DNA of 64,000 nucleotides, from NCBI RefSeq assembly GCF_000143885.2, contig NC_018581.1, positions 1,798,001-1,862,000 of the forward strand, read 5' to 3'. The stretch's first letter is position 1. Each line of letters begins with the position of its first letter. Below are positions 33,440 to 42,913 of the stretch, in pieces. The notes under the pieces were generated by a model. It ran no database searches. It had not been told where the DNA came from and saw only the letters and a list, made by a program, of their open reading frames with translations. Origin of the DNA: Gordonia sp. KTR9 (lineage in GTDB: Bacteria; Actinomycetota; Actinomycetes; Mycobacteriales; Mycobacteriaceae). Position numbers and translations under genes: made by a program.

Positions 33440-34906
33440 TCAGCGTGCGACGGAGTCGGCGAGCAGGCCGGTCAGTGCGGTGAGATCGGTGCCGAAGGTC
33501 GACGCCGCGGGGGTCCCGAAGCCGACCGCCAATCCGCCGGAGGGCAGCGGATCGGCGTCGGGATGGCGGAACAGGGACTGCCCGGTCACCGCGATCCCGC
33601 GTTCGTACGCCCGGTGCACGATAGCCCCCTCGTCGGCATGCGCGACGGGGATCAGCGCGTGCAGGCCCGCGGCGACGCCGGGCACCTCCAGGCCGATCCC
33701 GGCCAGGGCTTCCACCAGGGCGTCGCGCCGGGTGCGGTAGGCCTGTCGGCTGCGGCGGATGTGCCGGTCATAGGCGCCGGAGCCGATCAGCTCGGCCAGC
33801 GTCAGCTGGTCGACGATACTCGCGTCGGATTCGCGGAATCCCTTGCCGCGCAACACGGATTCGACCAGGTGCGCCGGGGTGGCGAGCCAGCCGGCGCGGA
33901 CGGCCGGTGACAGGCTCTTGCTCAGCGAACCGGTGTGGACGACGACGTCGGGTCCGAGCGCCTGCAGCGCGCCGACGGGTTCGCGGTCGTAGCGGAACTC
34001 ACCGTCGTAGTCGTCCTCGACGATGACGGCGCCCGACCGCCGCGCCCAGTCGACCACCTGCATCCGCCGGGCCGGCGAGAGGGCGACGCCGGTGGGGAAC
34101 TGGTGGCTGGGGGTCAGCAGCACCGCGGAGGCCCCGGTGCGCTCGAGCTCGTCGATCACCATGCCGTCGGAATCGATGCGCACCGGCACGACCCGTGCAC
34201 CACCGCGTTCGAGGGCGTGCCGATGGAAGGGCAGGCCGTGACTCTCGACGGCGATGACTTCGCCGATCACCGTCCGCGCCAACAACTCCAGCGCCGACAG
34301 GACCGAGGTGCCGAGGATGATCTGGTCCGGGGTGGTGCGGACCCCCCGCGTGCGGGCGAGGTAGCTCGTGAGCGTGCTCCGCAGCTCGATGCGTCCGCGG
34401 GGATGGGCCGGTCCGAAGACCACGTCCGGGGTTTCGGTGAGGGCGCGGCGGGTGGCGCGAATCCAGTCGTTGCGCGGGAACATCCCGGCACACGGGCGCC
34501 CCAGTGAGAAGTCGTGGCGCAGTGCGGGCAGCGCGGTGGAGGCGCCGGGATCGGGGGCCTCCGGTGGGCGCGCGGCACCCTCGGCGACCCTGGTGGCCGA
34601 TCCCTGTCGAGCGGTCAGCCATCCCTCCGCGATGAGCTCGGAGTACACCGCCGACACGGTGCCGCGCGCCAGGCCGAGGTCGGCGGCGAGGGACCGGTAG
34701 GGCGGCAGTGCGGTGCCCGCCGGCAGACGACTGTCGAGGATCGCCGAGCGCAGCGCCTCGGTGAGGGCCCGGCGCCGTGTGGCACCCCGCCCTCGGGCAC
34801 CCGCGCCGGGATCGGGCTGCAGATCCAGGAAGAGGTCCGCTCCGAGCCGTTCGGCGACTTCGGCCCACGGATCGGCCACCGTCGAATTGACCCGTTTTTC
34901 TGCCAT
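33440..34906 (-). CDS. MocR/PdxR-family GntR regulator with aminotransferase domain
   Basis: This 488-residue protein has an N-terminal GntR winged helix (about residues 40-110, LPPYRSLAADLGLARGTVSAVY) fused to a fold-type I aminotransferase-like domain with the PLP lysine in HTGSLSKSLSPAVRAGW. MocR proteins sense PLP or an amino-PLP adduct and regulate divergent genes. Here an SDR/NmrA-like and a CMD gene are transcribed away from it, with 82 bp between starts, and are the obvious targets. No pdxST genes are present. Confidence 0.88.
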   Translation of the reverse strand: MAEKRVNSTVADPWAEVAERLGADLFLDLQPDPGAGARGRGATRRRALTEALRSAILDSRLPAGTALPPYRSLAADLGLARGTVSAVYSELIAEGWLTARQGSATRVAEGAARPPEAPDPGASTALPALRHDFSLGRPCAGMFPRNDWIRATRRALTETPDVVFGPAHPRGRIELRSTLTSYLARTRGVRTTPDQIILGTSVLSALELLARTVIGEVIAVESHGLPFHRHALERGGARVVPVRIDSDGMVIDELERTGASAVLLTPSHQFPTGVALSPARRMQVVDWARRSGAVIVEDDYDGEFRYDREPVGALQALGPDVVVHTGSLSKSLSPAVRAGWLATPAHLVESVLRGKGFRESDASIVDQLTLAELIGSGAYDRHIRRSRQAYRTRRDALVEALAGIGLEVPGVAAGLHALIPVAHADEGAIVHRAYERGIAVTGQSLFRHPDADPLPSGGLAVGFGTPAASTFGTDLTALTGLLADSVAR

Positions 34907-34988
34907 CGGATTGGACCACTTTCTTGAGCTAATTGCGGCCTAGCCTAAACCCGGAACAACGAGATGTCCGTCCTTGAGGAGGAACGAG

Positions 34989-35768
34989 ATGAAGATCGTG
35001 GTCGTGGGCGCCAGCGGTGTACTGGGGAGTCGGGTCGCCGACCTTCTCGTCGAGCGTGGGCAGGAGGTGGTGCGCGCAAATCGCGCGAGCGGCGTCGACG
35101 CCTACACCGGAACCGGCCTTGCGGCGGCGTTCGACGGTGCCGACGCCGTCGTCGACTGCCTCAGTCTCCTGACGTTGAAGGCCGCGGAGGCGATCGACTT
35201 CTTCGAGACCACGGCGACCCATATCGGGCGCGCCGCGACGACCGCGGGCGTCAAACACGTGGTCGTGGTGTCGATCGTCAATGCCGACGTCCCCGCGGTG
35301 AATGCCAAATTCGGTTATTACCAGGGAAAGGCGGCCCAGGAAGCGGCCTACGCGAAGGTCGTGGACCCCGCCGCGCTCACCGTCCTCGCCTCGGTGCAGT
35401 GGTTCGAACTCGCCGAGCAGATGATGTCGAGGATGAGATTCGGTCCGGTCGCCGCGGTGCCCAGGCTGCGCTGCGCCCCGGCGGCCGTTGCCGACGTGGC
35501 CGTGGCCGTTGTCGACGAGGTGACCGCGGGACCATCGGGCAAGCGGAAGGTCGAGATCGGCGGGCCGGTGGAGATGGACCTCGTCGATGTCGCGAAAGCG
35601 GTTGCCGCGCAGACCGGCTCGCCGCGCTGGGTGCTGGGCGTCCGGTTCGGCGGGCCGGCGATCCGGGGCGGCGGGCTCGTGCCCGCTCATCCGGACGTGG
35701 TCACCACGACGACGCTCGACGGGTGGCTGGCCGGTCGTGAGCGCGCCCGGGACGGAGGCCGGCGATGA
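34989..35768 (+). CDS. NAD(P)-binding atypical SDR / NmrA-like protein
   Basis: This 259-residue protein starts with the dinucleotide-binding motif MKIVVVGASGVLGSRVADLL. It is followed by DAVVDCLSLL and an atypical-SDR body without a clear YxxxK pair (KFGYYQGKAAQE is the nearest). It may be a redox-sensing or oxidoreductase protein. GAGGAGGA lies 7 bp before the ATG, deciding this start. The next gene overlaps by four bases, forming an operon divergent from the MocR regulator. Confidence 0.82.
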   Translation: MKIVVVGASGVLGSRVADLLVERGQEVVRANRASGVDAYTGTGLAAAFDGADAVVDCLSLLTLKAAEAIDFFETTATHIGRAATTAGVKHVVVVSIVNADVPAVNAKFGYYQGKAAQEAAYAKVVDPAALTVLASVQWFELAEQMMSRMRFGPVAAVPRLRCAPAAVADVAVAVVDEVTAGPSGKRKVEIGGPVEMDLVDVAKAVAAQTGSPRWVLGVRFGGPAIRGGGLVPAHPDVVTTTTLDGWLAGRERARDGGRR

Positions 35769-36274
35769 GCTCCGGCACCCGACCGGCGACGAGAATGTGG
35801 ATACCGCAGGACAACCCGTCCGTCTACAAGGCTCTCGTCGCACTGCAGCGGGCAGCGTCGGCCGGCGTCGACCCGGAACTCGCCGAACTCATCGTGATCC
35901 GGGCGTCGCAACTGAACGGGTGCGCATACTGTCTGCACATGCACACCTCCGATGCCCTCGCCAAGGACATCGACACGCACAAACTGATGCTCATCGCCGC
36001 GTGGCGCGAGGCCGGTCCGGCGTTCACCCCCGCCGAGCGGGCCGCACTCGCACTCACCGAGAGTGTCACGCGGATCGGCGAGCACGGCGTTCCCGACGAC
36101 GTGTTCGACTCGGTGCGTGCACATTTCGACGCCGCCGAGACCGGTCAGCTGGTGGCCTCGATCGTGATGATCAACGCCTGGAATCGCATCGCACTCGCCG
36201 GGGCCTACCCGGCCGGACTCGACGAGCGCCGAGCCGCGTCGTCAATCAGAGCTTCCGCAGACGCACCCGGTTGA
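35765..36274 (+). CDS. Carboxymuconolactone decarboxylase (AhpD-like) family protein
   Basis: This 169-residue all-helical protein carries the AhpD-type redox motif in [16 protein letters not shown] (CxxC with downstream His). That suggests thiol peroxidase or disulfide reductase activity rather than lactone decarboxylation. Its ATG overlaps the SDR stop (ATGA). The 3' end overlaps the convergent coaA by 29 bp. With the SDR and the MocR regulator it may form a small stress-response unit. Confidence 0.88.
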   Translation: MSSGTRPATRMWIPQDNPSVYKALVALQRAASAGVDPELAELIVIRASQLNGCAYCLHMHTSDALAKDIDTHKLMLIAAWREAGPAFTPAERAALALTESVTRIGEHGVPDDVFDSVRAHFDAAETGQLVASIVMINAWNRIALAGAYPAGLDERRAASSIRASADAPG

Positions 36275-37187
36275 TCGAGTGGTCGTGATCCTTGCGGAGC
36301 ACGAGTGACGCCCGGGGCCGGGTGGGCAGGATGTTCTCGATCAGGTTCGGGCGGTTGATCGAGGTCCACAGATCCCGTGCCGCGGCCGTCGCCTGCTTGT
36401 CGGTCAGCGACGCGTACGCGTGGAAATGCGAGTCGGGGTTGGCGAACGAGGTCGTCCGCATCTGCAGGAAGCGGGAGATGTACCAGGACTCGATGTCGTC
36501 GATCTTGGCGTCGACGTAGATCGAGAAGTCGAACAGGTCCGACACCATCAGCGTCTCTCCGGTCTGGAGCACGTTGAGGCCCTCGAGGATGAGGATGTCG
36601 GGCTGGCGCACATAGTGATAGACGTCGGGCACGATGTCGTAGGCGAGGTGCGAGTACACCGGCGCGGCGACCTCGCGCGCACCCGACTTCACCTCGGTGA
36701 CGAAGCGGAGCAGCGCCCGGCGATCATACGACTCGGGAAACCCCTTGCGGTGCAGAATGCCCCGGCGCTGCATCTCGGCGGTGCGGAGCAGGAAACCGTC
36801 GGTGGTGATAAGGTCGACCTTGGGGTGTGACTCCCATCGGGCGAGGAGGGCGGCGAGCACACGTGCCGTCGTCGACTTCCCGACCGCGACGCTGCCGGCG
36901 ATCCCGATGACGAAGGGCACCTGACGGTTGGTCTGCCGCTCGCCGAGGAAGGTGGAGGTCGCGGCGAACAACCGTTGCCGCGCAGCGACTTGCAGGTGGA
37001 TCAGACGCGACAGCGGCAGATAGACGTCGGCGACCTCGTCCAGGTCGATCTGCTCACCGAGGCCGACGAGTTCGGCCAGTTCGTCCTCGTTGAGGACCAG
37101 GGGCATGGACTCGCGGAGTTCACGCCACTGCCTCCGGTCGAGTTCCAGGTAGAGACTCGGATCCCGATCGGTGGCGTTGCGGGCCAT
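36246..37187 (-). CDS. coaA: Type I pantothenate kinase
   Basis: This 313-residue kinase phosphorylates pantothenate, the first and controlling step of coenzyme A synthesis. The P-loop reads [18 protein letters not shown] near residue 100. [24 protein letters not shown] and the C-terminal R-x-R-L-R-K-L end are typical. Length and position match Rv1092c next to glyA. The ATG at 37187 has GGAG about eight bases upstream; the longer frame to 37319 overlaps the divergent gene's promoter and is rejected. Confidence 0.94.
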   Translation of the reverse strand: MARNATDRDPSLYLELDRRQWRELRESMPLVLNEDELAELVGLGEQIDLDEVADVYLPLSRLIHLQVAARQRLFAATSTFLGERQTNRQVPFVIGIAGSVAVGKSTTARVLAALLARWESHPKVDLITTDGFLLRTAEMQRRGILHRKGFPESYDRRALLRFVTEVKSGAREVAAPVYSHLAYDIVPDVYHYVRQPDILILEGLNVLQTGETLMVSDLFDFSIYVDAKIDDIESWYISRFLQMRTTSFANPDSHFHAYASLTDKQATAAARDLWTSINRPNLIENILPTRPRASLVLRKDHDHSINRVRLRKL

Positions 37188-37272
37188 CAGGGCAGCTCCG
37201 CCGATGTCGGATCCGCCGCTCCCGGAGTGATCATGCGTACAGCTTAGGGCGGCGTGGAACGGCGTCGATCGG

Positions 37273-37278
37273 TAGCCT
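37273..37278 (+). promoter_or_regulatory. -10 element TAGCCT for the DUF885 gene
   Basis: TAGCCT is followed by six bases and the ATG at 37285; no Shine-Dalgarno sequence is present. Confidence 0.55.
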
Positions 37279-37284
37279 GCCGAT

Positions 37285-38520
37285 ATGCCGTCCTCGCCCG
37301 TCGCCGACGCCGCCACCACCCCCGACCCGCTGGTGACCGAGTACCTCCGACTCGGGCTCGGCTTCGACCGCCTCGAACGGGGCTTCGTCGACGCCTACAC
37401 CGGCGATCCGGCACTGAAAGCAGAGGTCGAGAACGGCCCTGCACCCGATCCCGTCCGGCTCGCCGAACGTGCGCGCGGCCTGCTCGCCGACCTGCCCGGC
37501 ACACTCGACGCGGCGCGCGCCGAGTTCGTCGGCGCCCATCTGCGCGCCCTGGAATGCTCGGCCCGCAAGTTCGCCGGCGACGAAGTCGGATTCGTCGACG
37601 AGGTCCGCGCCTACTTCGACGTCGACATCGAGATGGCCGACCCGGACCGATATCGGCAAGCGCACGCCGACCTGGCGCAGGCGCTCGGTGTCCCGGGCGC
37701 GACGGGTGACGAACTCCGTAACGCCTACGCCGCGCACCGGCGCATCGACGAGGTCCCGCCGGAGCGGGTCGACGAATGCGTCCGCACGTTCAGCGGTGCG
37801 CTCCGCGAACGAGTTCGATCGGCATATCCGTTGCCGGACAACGAGATCGTCGAATTCGAGGTCGTGACCGACAAGCCGTGGTCGGGATTCAACTACTACC
37901 TCGGGAACTACCGCTCACGCGTGGCCATCAACGCCGACCTCACGCAGTACATGTCCTCCCTGCCGGCCCTCATCGCACACGAGGCCTACCCCGGACATCA
38001 CACCGAACACTGCCGCAAGGAACAGCTGCTCGTCGGCGCCGGGCAGTCCGAGCAGTCGATCTTCCTGGTCAACACCCCGCAGTGCCTGATGGCCGAGGGC
38101 CTCGCCGACCACGCCCTCGCCGCGATCGTCGGTCCCGACTGGCAGTCGTGGGCCCAGGAGATCTACGCCGACCTCGGGCTCCGCTTCGACGCCGAGCGCG
38201 CGATGAGCGTGGGTCGTGCCACCGCCGGACTCCTGCCCGTCCGCCAGGACGCCGCGCTCATGCTGCACGACCGCCACGCCGACGCCGACGCCGTCGCCGA
38301 ACACCTCCGGCGCTGGCTCCTCGCCCCCGAGGAACGGGCCCGGCAGATGCTGCGATTCCTCACCTCACCGCTGTGGCGCGCGTACATCAGCACCTACGTC
38401 GAGGGCTACCGGTTGCTCGAGCAGTGGCTGGACTCGGCCGCCGACCGCGCGGCCGCCTTCGGACGCCTGCTCGACGAGCCACTCATCCCGGCGAGCCTGC
38501 GTCGCGAACTCGGTGCCTAG
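37285..38520 (+). CDS. DUF885-family metallopeptidase-like protein
   Basis: This 411-residue protein contains the zinc-binding block [14 protein letters not shown] near residue 232 (HExxxGH-like) and downstream acidic residues ([10 protein letters not shown]). It belongs to DUF885, distant relatives of M32-type carboxypeptidases; the substrate is unknown. No signal peptide is seen, so it is probably cytosolic. The glyA start is 10 bp past its stop, and the glyA -10 element overlaps this stop codon. Confidence 0.85.
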   Translation: MPSSPVADAATTPDPLVTEYLRLGLGFDRLERGFVDAYTGDPALKAEVENGPAPDPVRLAERARGLLADLPGTLDAARAEFVGAHLRALECSARKFAGDEVGFVDEVRAYFDVDIEMADPDRYRQAHADLAQALGVPGATGDELRNAYAAHRRIDEVPPERVDECVRTFSGALRERVRSAYPLPDNEIVEFEVVTDKPWSGFNYYLGNYRSRVAINADLTQYMSSLPALIAHEAYPGHHTEHCRKEQLLVGAGQSEQSIFLVNTPQCLMAEGLADHALAAIVGPDWQSWAQEIYADLGLRFDAERAMSVGRATAGLLPVRQDAALMLHDRHADADAVAEHLRRWLLAPEERARQMLRFLTSPLWRAYISTYVEGYRLLEQWLDSAADRAAAFGRLLDEPLIPASLRRELGA

Positions 38521-38523
38521 AAT
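38518..38523 (+). promoter_or_regulatory. -10 element TAGAAT for glyA, overlapping a stop codon
   Basis: TAGAAT includes the TAG stop of the DUF885 gene and is followed by six bases and the glyA ATG at 38530. glyA may therefore have its own leaderless promoter besides read-through. Confidence 0.5.
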
Positions 38524-38529
38524 CGGGGC

Positions 38530-39837
38530 ATGACCGCGAACCCGTCATCCGTGAACTCGATGTCCCTGGCCGAGGTCGACCCCGACGTCGCCGCCGCCAT
38601 GAACGGTGAACTCAGCCGCCAGCGAGACACCCTCGAGATGATCGCCTCGGAGAACTTCGTGCCGCGCGCGGTCCTGCAGGCCCAGGGCAGCGTGCTCACC
38701 AACAAGTACGCCGAGGGATATCCGGGACGCCGCTACTACGGCGGCTGCGAGTACGTCGACGTCGTCGAGGACATCGCCCGCAACCGGGCGAAGGAACTGT
38801 TCGGTGCGGACTTCGCGAACGTGCAACCGCACTCGGGTGCCCAGGCCAACGCCGCCGTCCTGCAGGCCCTGATGGAGCCGGGGGAGACCATGCTCGGTCT
38901 CGACCTCGCCCACGGCGGTCACCTCACCCACGGCATGCGCCTGAACTTCTCCGGCAAGCTCTACGAGAACGCCTTCTACGGTGTGAGCAAGGAAGACTTC
39001 CGCATCGACATGGACGAGGTGCGCAAGATCGCCCTCGACGTGAAGCCGAAGGTCATCGTGGCCGGCTGGTCGGCCTACCCCCGCACCCTCGATTTCGAGG
39101 CCTTCCGCGCCATCGCCGACGAGGTCGGCGCCCACCTCTGGGTCGACATGGCGCACTTCGCTGGTCTCGTCGCCGCGGGACTGCATCCGTCGCCGGTGCC
39201 GCATGCCGACGTCGTGTCCTCGACCGTGCACAAGACGCTCGGCGGACCGCGCTCAGGGATCATCCTCGCCAAGCAGGAGTGGGCGAAGAAGCTGAACTCG
39301 GCGGTGTTCCCCGGTCAGCAGGGCGGGCCGCTGATGCATGCGATCGCCGGCAAGGCCGTGGCCCTCAAGATCGCCGGCACCGAGGAGTTCGCCGAGCGCC
39401 AGCGCCGCACCCTGTCCGGGGCGAGGATCCTCGCGGAGCGTCTCACCGGATCCGACGTCGCCGAGGCCGGCGTCTCGGTCCTGACCGGCGGCACCGACGT
39501 CCACCTGGTGCTCGTCGACCTGCGGAACAGCGCCCTCGACGGTCAGCAGGCCGAGGACCTGCTCCACCAGGTCGGCATCACCGTCAACCGCAACGCCGTG
39601 CCGTTCGACCCCCGCCCGCCGATGGTCACGTCGGGTCTGCGCATCGGCACCCCGGCGCTGGCCACCCGCGGCTTCGGCGACGAACAGTTCGCCGAGGTCG
39701 CCGACATCATCGCCGGTGCGCTCGCCGCCGGCGACGCCGCCGATGTCTCGGCGCTGCGCGGGCGTGTGTCCAAGCTCGCTCTCGACTTCCCGCTCTACGA
39801 GGGTCTCGAGGAGTGGGGCCTCATGAGCCGGATCTGA
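38530..39837 (+). CDS. glyA: Serine hydroxymethyltransferase
   Basis: This 435-residue PLP enzyme interconverts serine and glycine while charging tetrahydrofolate with one-carbon units. The PLP lysine is K235 in [12 protein letters not shown]. Other motifs are [29 protein letters not shown] and [13 protein letters not shown]. Length and sequence are standard. It corresponds to glyA1 (Rv1093), between coaA and desA2 as in M. tuberculosis. A leaderless -10 lies six bases ahead of the ATG. Confidence 0.97.
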   Translation: MTANPSSVNSMSLAEVDPDVAAAMNGELSRQRDTLEMIASENFVPRAVLQAQGSVLTNKYAEGYPGRRYYGGCEYVDVVEDIARNRAKELFGADFANVQPHSGAQANAAVLQALMEPGETMLGLDLAHGGHLTHGMRLNFSGKLYENAFYGVSKEDFRIDMDEVRKIALDVKPKVIVAGWSAYPRTLDFEAFRAIADEVGAHLWVDMAHFAGLVAAGLHPSPVPHADVVSSTVHKTLGGPRSGIILAKQEWAKKLNSAVFPGQQGGPLMHAIAGKAVALKIAGTEEFAERQRRTLSGARILAERLTGSDVAEAGVSVLTGGTDVHLVLVDLRNSALDGQQAEDLLHQVGITVNRNAVPFDPRPPMVTSGLRIGTPALATRGFGDEQFAEVADIIAGALAAGDAADVSALRGRVSKLALDFPLYEGLEEWGLMSRI

Positions 39838-39867
39838 CCTGGATTGCCCGGCCGGGTCCGGCGTCCG

Positions 39868-39873
39868 TATCCT
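39868..39873 (+). promoter_or_regulatory. -10 element TATCCT for the desA2 homologue
   Basis: TATCCT is followed by seven bases and the ATG at 39881, the leaderless arrangement. Confidence 0.55.
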
Positions 39874-39880
39874 TTCACCG

Positions 39881-40747
39881 ATGAACGCCCTCACTGAAGA
39901 CGACCTGATCATCGCGCTCGAGAAGGCTCTTCCCGAGATCGCCGAAGACCACCAGTCAGCCGCGAGTCCGTGGAATCCGCACGACTGGGTGCCGTGGGAC
40001 GACGGACGCAACTTCGGGTTCCTCGGCGGCAAGGACTTCGACCCGTCCGAGGCCTTCCTGTCCGACGAGGCACGTGCGGGGCTGCTCGCCCTCCTGCTGA
40101 CCAAGGACAACCTGCCGTCGTATCACCGGGTGCTGGCCAAACACTTCCCGGCCTTCTCCGACTGGCGGCAGCTCGTGGGCGTGTGGACCGCCGAGGACAA
40201 CCGCCATGCCATCGTGCTGCGTGACTACCTCGTCGTCCGGCGCGCGATCGATCCGGTGGACGCCGAGGAGCGTCGCCGCATCCATGTGACCCAGGGCTAC
40301 CGCCAGGTCCCGGAGCAGATCGACCCGCTCGGTCCGCTCGACGTGCTCGCGTTGATGGCCGTGCACGAGAACCAGTGTGTGCATTTCGTCAAGCGGCTGT
40401 CGGCGGTCGCCGGTGACGACGCGCTCGTCGAGATCCTCACGAGGATCGCGGCCGACGACCAGGGACAGGCCACCACCTTCGGGGCGTTCCTCAACGCCGG
40501 GATCGTCGCCGACCAGGACGCCACCGTCCTCGCGATCGACAGCGCGCTGGCGCTCGACGAGCCGATCGGCCACGACATCGCCGACTTCGACGCCGAGCGC
40601 GCACTCATCGCCGACTACGAGAACGGCGAGGTGAAAGCGGCCATCGCAGCGACCCTGGCCGACGCGGTCAGGCTCGACACCGTCTCGGGTCTCGGTGACG
40701 AGGCTCAGGCCGCGCGCACCCGGATCCTCGCGCGCGCCGGACGCTGA
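39881..40747 (+). CDS. desA2: Acyl-[acyl-carrier-protein] desaturase, DesA2-type
   Basis: This 288-residue soluble ferritin-like di-iron desaturase homologue has helices carrying WTAEDNRHAIVLRDYLV (E-x-x-H pair) and MAVHENQCVHFVKRL. The second motif is degenerate compared with the EExxH of plant enzymes, so catalytic competence is uncertain; mycobacterial DesA2 shows similar departures. Position after glyA matches Rv1094. It would act in fatty or mycolic acid synthesis. A strong hairpin terminator follows the stop. Confidence 0.88.
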   Translation: MNALTEDDLIIALEKALPEIAEDHQSAASPWNPHDWVPWDDGRNFGFLGGKDFDPSEAFLSDEARAGLLALLLTKDNLPSYHRVLAKHFPAFSDWRQLVGVWTAEDNRHAIVLRDYLVVRRAIDPVDAEERRRIHVTQGYRQVPEQIDPLGPLDVLALMAVHENQCVHFVKRLSAVAGDDALVEILTRIAADDQGQATTFGAFLNAGIVADQDATVLAIDSALALDEPIGHDIADFDAERALIADYENGEVKAAIAATLADAVRLDTVSGLGDEAQAARTRILARAGR

Positions 40748-40777
40748 CCCGCCCACCGCGAGGGCGTCGCGACCGTG

Positions 40778-40822
40778 AACACGGCGCCACCAGGACGACG
40801 AAAGTCCTGGTGGCGCCGTGTT
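40778..40822 (+). terminator. Strong hairpin after desA2
   Basis: Perfect 19-bp arms (40778-40796 and 40804-40822) with a 7-nt GACGAAA loop lie 30 bp after the desA2 stop. No U-run follows. Confidence 0.88.
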
Positions 40823-40909
40823 GCGTCTCCACTCCAGACGATACGGCGGTTTACCCACAATTCACGCCGACACACCTGATCCCGGCGCGCCGCCACGGAT
40901 TTTCGCGCG

Positions 40910-40915
40910 TACGTT
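40910..40915 (+). promoter_or_regulatory. -10 element TACGTT upstream of phoH2
   Basis: TACGTT is followed by five bases and a GTG (40921) that opens a 60-codon ORF overlapping phoH2. It is the best TANNNT match in the 350-bp gap between desA2 and phoH2. Confidence 0.4.
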
Positions 40916-40920
40916 GGCCA

Positions 40921-41103
40921 GTGACGGACCGCGGGGAAGCGGTTCGTTCGGGAGGTTCACATCGTGGTTTGTGCGAGCAACGCGAGGGGGCCGGCCCCGG
41001 TCCTCGTCCACCTCGGCTGACGCCGGGACATCGGACAACTGGACCGCCGGTCGACCAACACCGGTTTGTGCGGGTGCCGCACGAACGTAGGAGCCCCACG
41101 TGA
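40921..41103 (+). CDS. Candidate small ORF overlapping phoH2 (possible PhoAT-type partner)
   Basis: This is a 60-codon ORF whose TGA overlaps the phoH2 GTG by four bases (GTGA). The product is Arg/Pro/Gly-rich and low-complexity (for example [17 protein letters not shown]). In mycobacteria phoH2 is co-expressed with a small upstream overlapping gene, phoAT, reported to act as its antitoxin. Position and overlap here agree, but composition is not persuasive. An alternative is the 18-codon ORF at 40964-41020 (GTG, starting VVCASNARG), which has a good GGAGG eight bases upstream. One, both or neither may be real. Confidence 0.35.
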   Translation: MTDRGEAVRSGGSHRGLCEQREGAGPGPRPPRLTPGHRTTGPPVDQHRFVRVPHERRSPT

Positions 41104-42395
41104 CCACACGCACCTACGTCCTCGATACCTCCGTGCTGCTGTCCGACCCCTGGGCGGTCATGCGCTTCGCCGAACACCACGTGGTGTTGCCACTGGTGGT
41201 CATCAGCGAACTCGAGGGCAAACGTCACCACCACGAACTCGGTTGGTTCGCGCGTGAGGCGTTGCGCATGCTCGACGACATGCGGCTCGAACACGGACGA
41301 CTCGACCTGCCGCTCGAGATCGGCGACGACGGCGGCACCCTCCAGGTGGAGCTCAACCACACCGACCCCGCGGTACTGCCCGCCGGTTTCCGCACCGACT
41401 CCAATGACTCCCGCATCCTCGCCTGCGCCCTCAACCTGCGTGCCGAGGGCAAGGACGTGACGCTGGTGTCCAAGGACACGCCGTTGCGTGTGAAGGCCGG
41501 CGCGGTGGGGCTGGCCGCCGACGAATACCACGCCCAGGACGTCGTCGTCTCGGGGTGGACGGGGATGACCGAGCTGGATGTCGAGACCGCTGCGATCAAC
41601 ACGCTGTTCGCCGAGGGTGTCGTCGACATCGACGATGCCCGGGAGCTCCCGTGTCACACGGGAATCCGGTTGCTCAGCGCCACGTCGAGTGCGCTCGGTC
41701 GCGTGAACTCGGACAAGCGGGTGCAGTTGGTTCGCGGTGACCGGGAGGCGTTCGGGCTCCACGGACGGTCGGCAGAGCAGCGCGTCGCTCTCGATCTGCT
41801 CCTCGACGACAGCGTCGGGATCGTGTCGCTCGGCGGCAAGGCGGGGACCGGAAAGTCGGCGCTGGCGCTCTGCGCGGGACTCGAAGCGGTCCTGGAGAGG
41901 CGCACCCAGCGCAAGGTGGTCGTGTTCCGTCCGCTGTACGCGGTCGGCGGGCAGCAGCTGGGCTACCTGCCGGGTAGTGAGTCGGACAAGATGGGCCCGT
42001 GGGCGCAGGCGGTTTTCGACACCCTCGAAGGGCTCGCGTCCCCGGAGGTCATCGACGAGGTCTTGAGCCGCGGGATGTTGGAGGTGCTCCCTCTGACGCA
42101 CATCCGCGGACGGTCCCTGCACGACTCATTCGTCATCGTCGACGAGGCGCAGTCCCTCGAACGCAACGTGCTGCTGACCGTTCTCTCGCGATTGGGGTCG
42201 GGATCGCGAGTGGTCCTGACGCACGACGTCGCCCAACGCGACAACCTCCGGGTGGGCCGGCACGACGGTGTCGCCGCGGTCATCGAGAAGCTGAAGGGCC
42301 ACCCGCTCTTCGCGCACATCACGCTCACCCGTAGCGAACGGTCGCCGATCGCCGCCCTCGTGACCGAGATGCTCGAGGAGTTCGCGCCCCAGTAG
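41100..42395 (+). CDS. phoH2: PhoH2: PIN-domain RNase fused to PhoH ATPase/helicase
   Basis: This 431-residue protein has an N-terminal PIN nuclease domain (residues 1-130, with [22 protein letters not shown] and [12 protein letters not shown] acidic residues). The PhoH ATPase follows (about 210-431), with Walker [14 protein letters not shown] near residue 243 and Walker [13 protein letters not shown]. The mycobacterial homologue (Rv1095) is a sequence-specific RNA helicase and RNase. The GTG start overlaps the stop of a 60-codon upstream ORF. A hairpin follows about 57 bp after the stop. Confidence 0.93.
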   Translation: MTTRTYVLDTSVLLSDPWAVMRFAEHHVVLPLVVISELEGKRHHHELGWFAREALRMLDDMRLEHGRLDLPLEIGDDGGTLQVELNHTDPAVLPAGFRTDSNDSRILACALNLRAEGKDVTLVSKDTPLRVKAGAVGLAADEYHAQDVVVSGWTGMTELDVETAAINTLFAEGVVDIDDARELPCHTGIRLLSATSSALGRVNSDKRVQLVRGDREAFGLHGRSAEQRVALDLLLDDSVGIVSLGGKAGTGKSALALCAGLEAVLERRTQRKVVVFRPLYAVGGQQLGYLPGSESDKMGPWAQAVFDTLEGLASPEVIDEVLSRGMLEVLPLTHIRGRSLHDSFVIVDEAQSLERNVLLTVLSRLGSGSRVVLTHDVAQRDNLRVGRHDGVAAVIEKLKGHPLFAHITLTRSERSPIAALVTEMLEEFAPQ

Positions 42396-42452
42396 GTCGG
42401 CACTCGTCCAGGTATCGGTAATTCTGCGGTGCACCAGATTTCGCCGGATACG

Positions 42453-42499
42453 CGAAGGCCGCGTCGCTCACCCGAGAGGGGGAGTCGACGCGGCCTTCG
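42453..42499. terminator. Bidirectional terminator between phoH2 and the 31-codon gene
   Basis: Perfect 14-bp arms CGAAGGCCGCGTCG (42453-42466) and its complement (42486-42499) enclose a 19-nt loop. It is 57 bp after the phoH2 stop, and only 8 bp past the stop of the minus-strand small gene. Confidence 0.85.
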
Positions 42500-42507
42500 G
42501 TGTCGGA

Positions 42508-42603
42508 TCAGGCGGTCGGCGGTTCGATCGGGGTGAAGTCGCGGAGCGAATTCAGGAGGTCGACGATGGCGGTGAGCAGTTCGACGTTCTCCAAGGATGT
42601 CAT
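42508..42603 (-). CDS. 31-residue peptide gene with its own signals
   Basis: The ATG at 42603 has GGGAGA five bases upstream. The predicted peptide begins MTSLENVELLTAIVDLLNSL and ends with a proline-containing polar tail (PIEPPTA). Residues 4-23 form a clear amphipathic helix with Leu/Val/Ile on one face and Glu/Asp/Asn/Ser on the other. There is no signal peptide and no Cys. A consensus-like promoter lies about 60 bp upstream and a perfect terminator lies 8 bp downstream, so it looks like an autonomous gene. It recalls the very short helical outer-membrane channel peptides (PorA/PorH type) of corynebacteria, but that is only an analogy. Confidence 0.65.
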   Translation of the reverse strand: MTSLENVELLTAIVDLLNSLRDFTPIEPPTA

Positions 42604-42913
42604 TGTTCTCCCTTTTATCGAATGGCTATCCGGTCGACGAGCGCCTTGATCCGGCACTGTCATTTGCGACACTAATGATTTGCTGACAAACGCGCAAACA
42701 AAGATCGCGGAATTTTCGGGTCTTTTGCTTAATGGTTTCGTGAAACGTCTATTGCCCTGCATCGCGAAATATGACAATCACCTGTTTTCGTATCGGGAAA
42801 TCCGGGGCGACACCGCCGGATCCCGGTGTGTCGCCGGGGCCGGCCGACACCCGATCCGAACCGCACCGTGACCAGGACGTGACTCACGCACTCTTGCGCG
42901 CTGTCACACTGAT
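42604..42913. other. AT-rich intergenic region
   Basis: These 310 bp between the divergent 31-codon gene and the L,D-transpeptidase gene are markedly richer in A and T than the rest of the window, especially 42660-42800. A promoter facing left is visible (42669-42697). A minus-strand frame extending the small gene upstream exists but has no ribosome binding site. No other gene is seen. It could bind a nucleoid protein such as Lsr2. Confidence 0.6.
42669..42697 (-). promoter_or_regulatory. Promoter of the 31-codon gene (TTGCGC-17-TAGTGT)
   Basis: On the minus strand TTGCGC (42697-42692) is followed by a 17-bp spacer and TAGTGT (42674-42669). The expected start is near 42662, giving a leader of about 60 nt before the ATG at 42603. 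Confidence 0.6.

Noticed and set aside
42604..42777. N-terminal extension of the 31-codon gene to an ATG at 42777
   Set aside because: No ribosome binding site there, the predicted promoter lies inside this stretch, and GGGAGA precedes the ATG at 42603.
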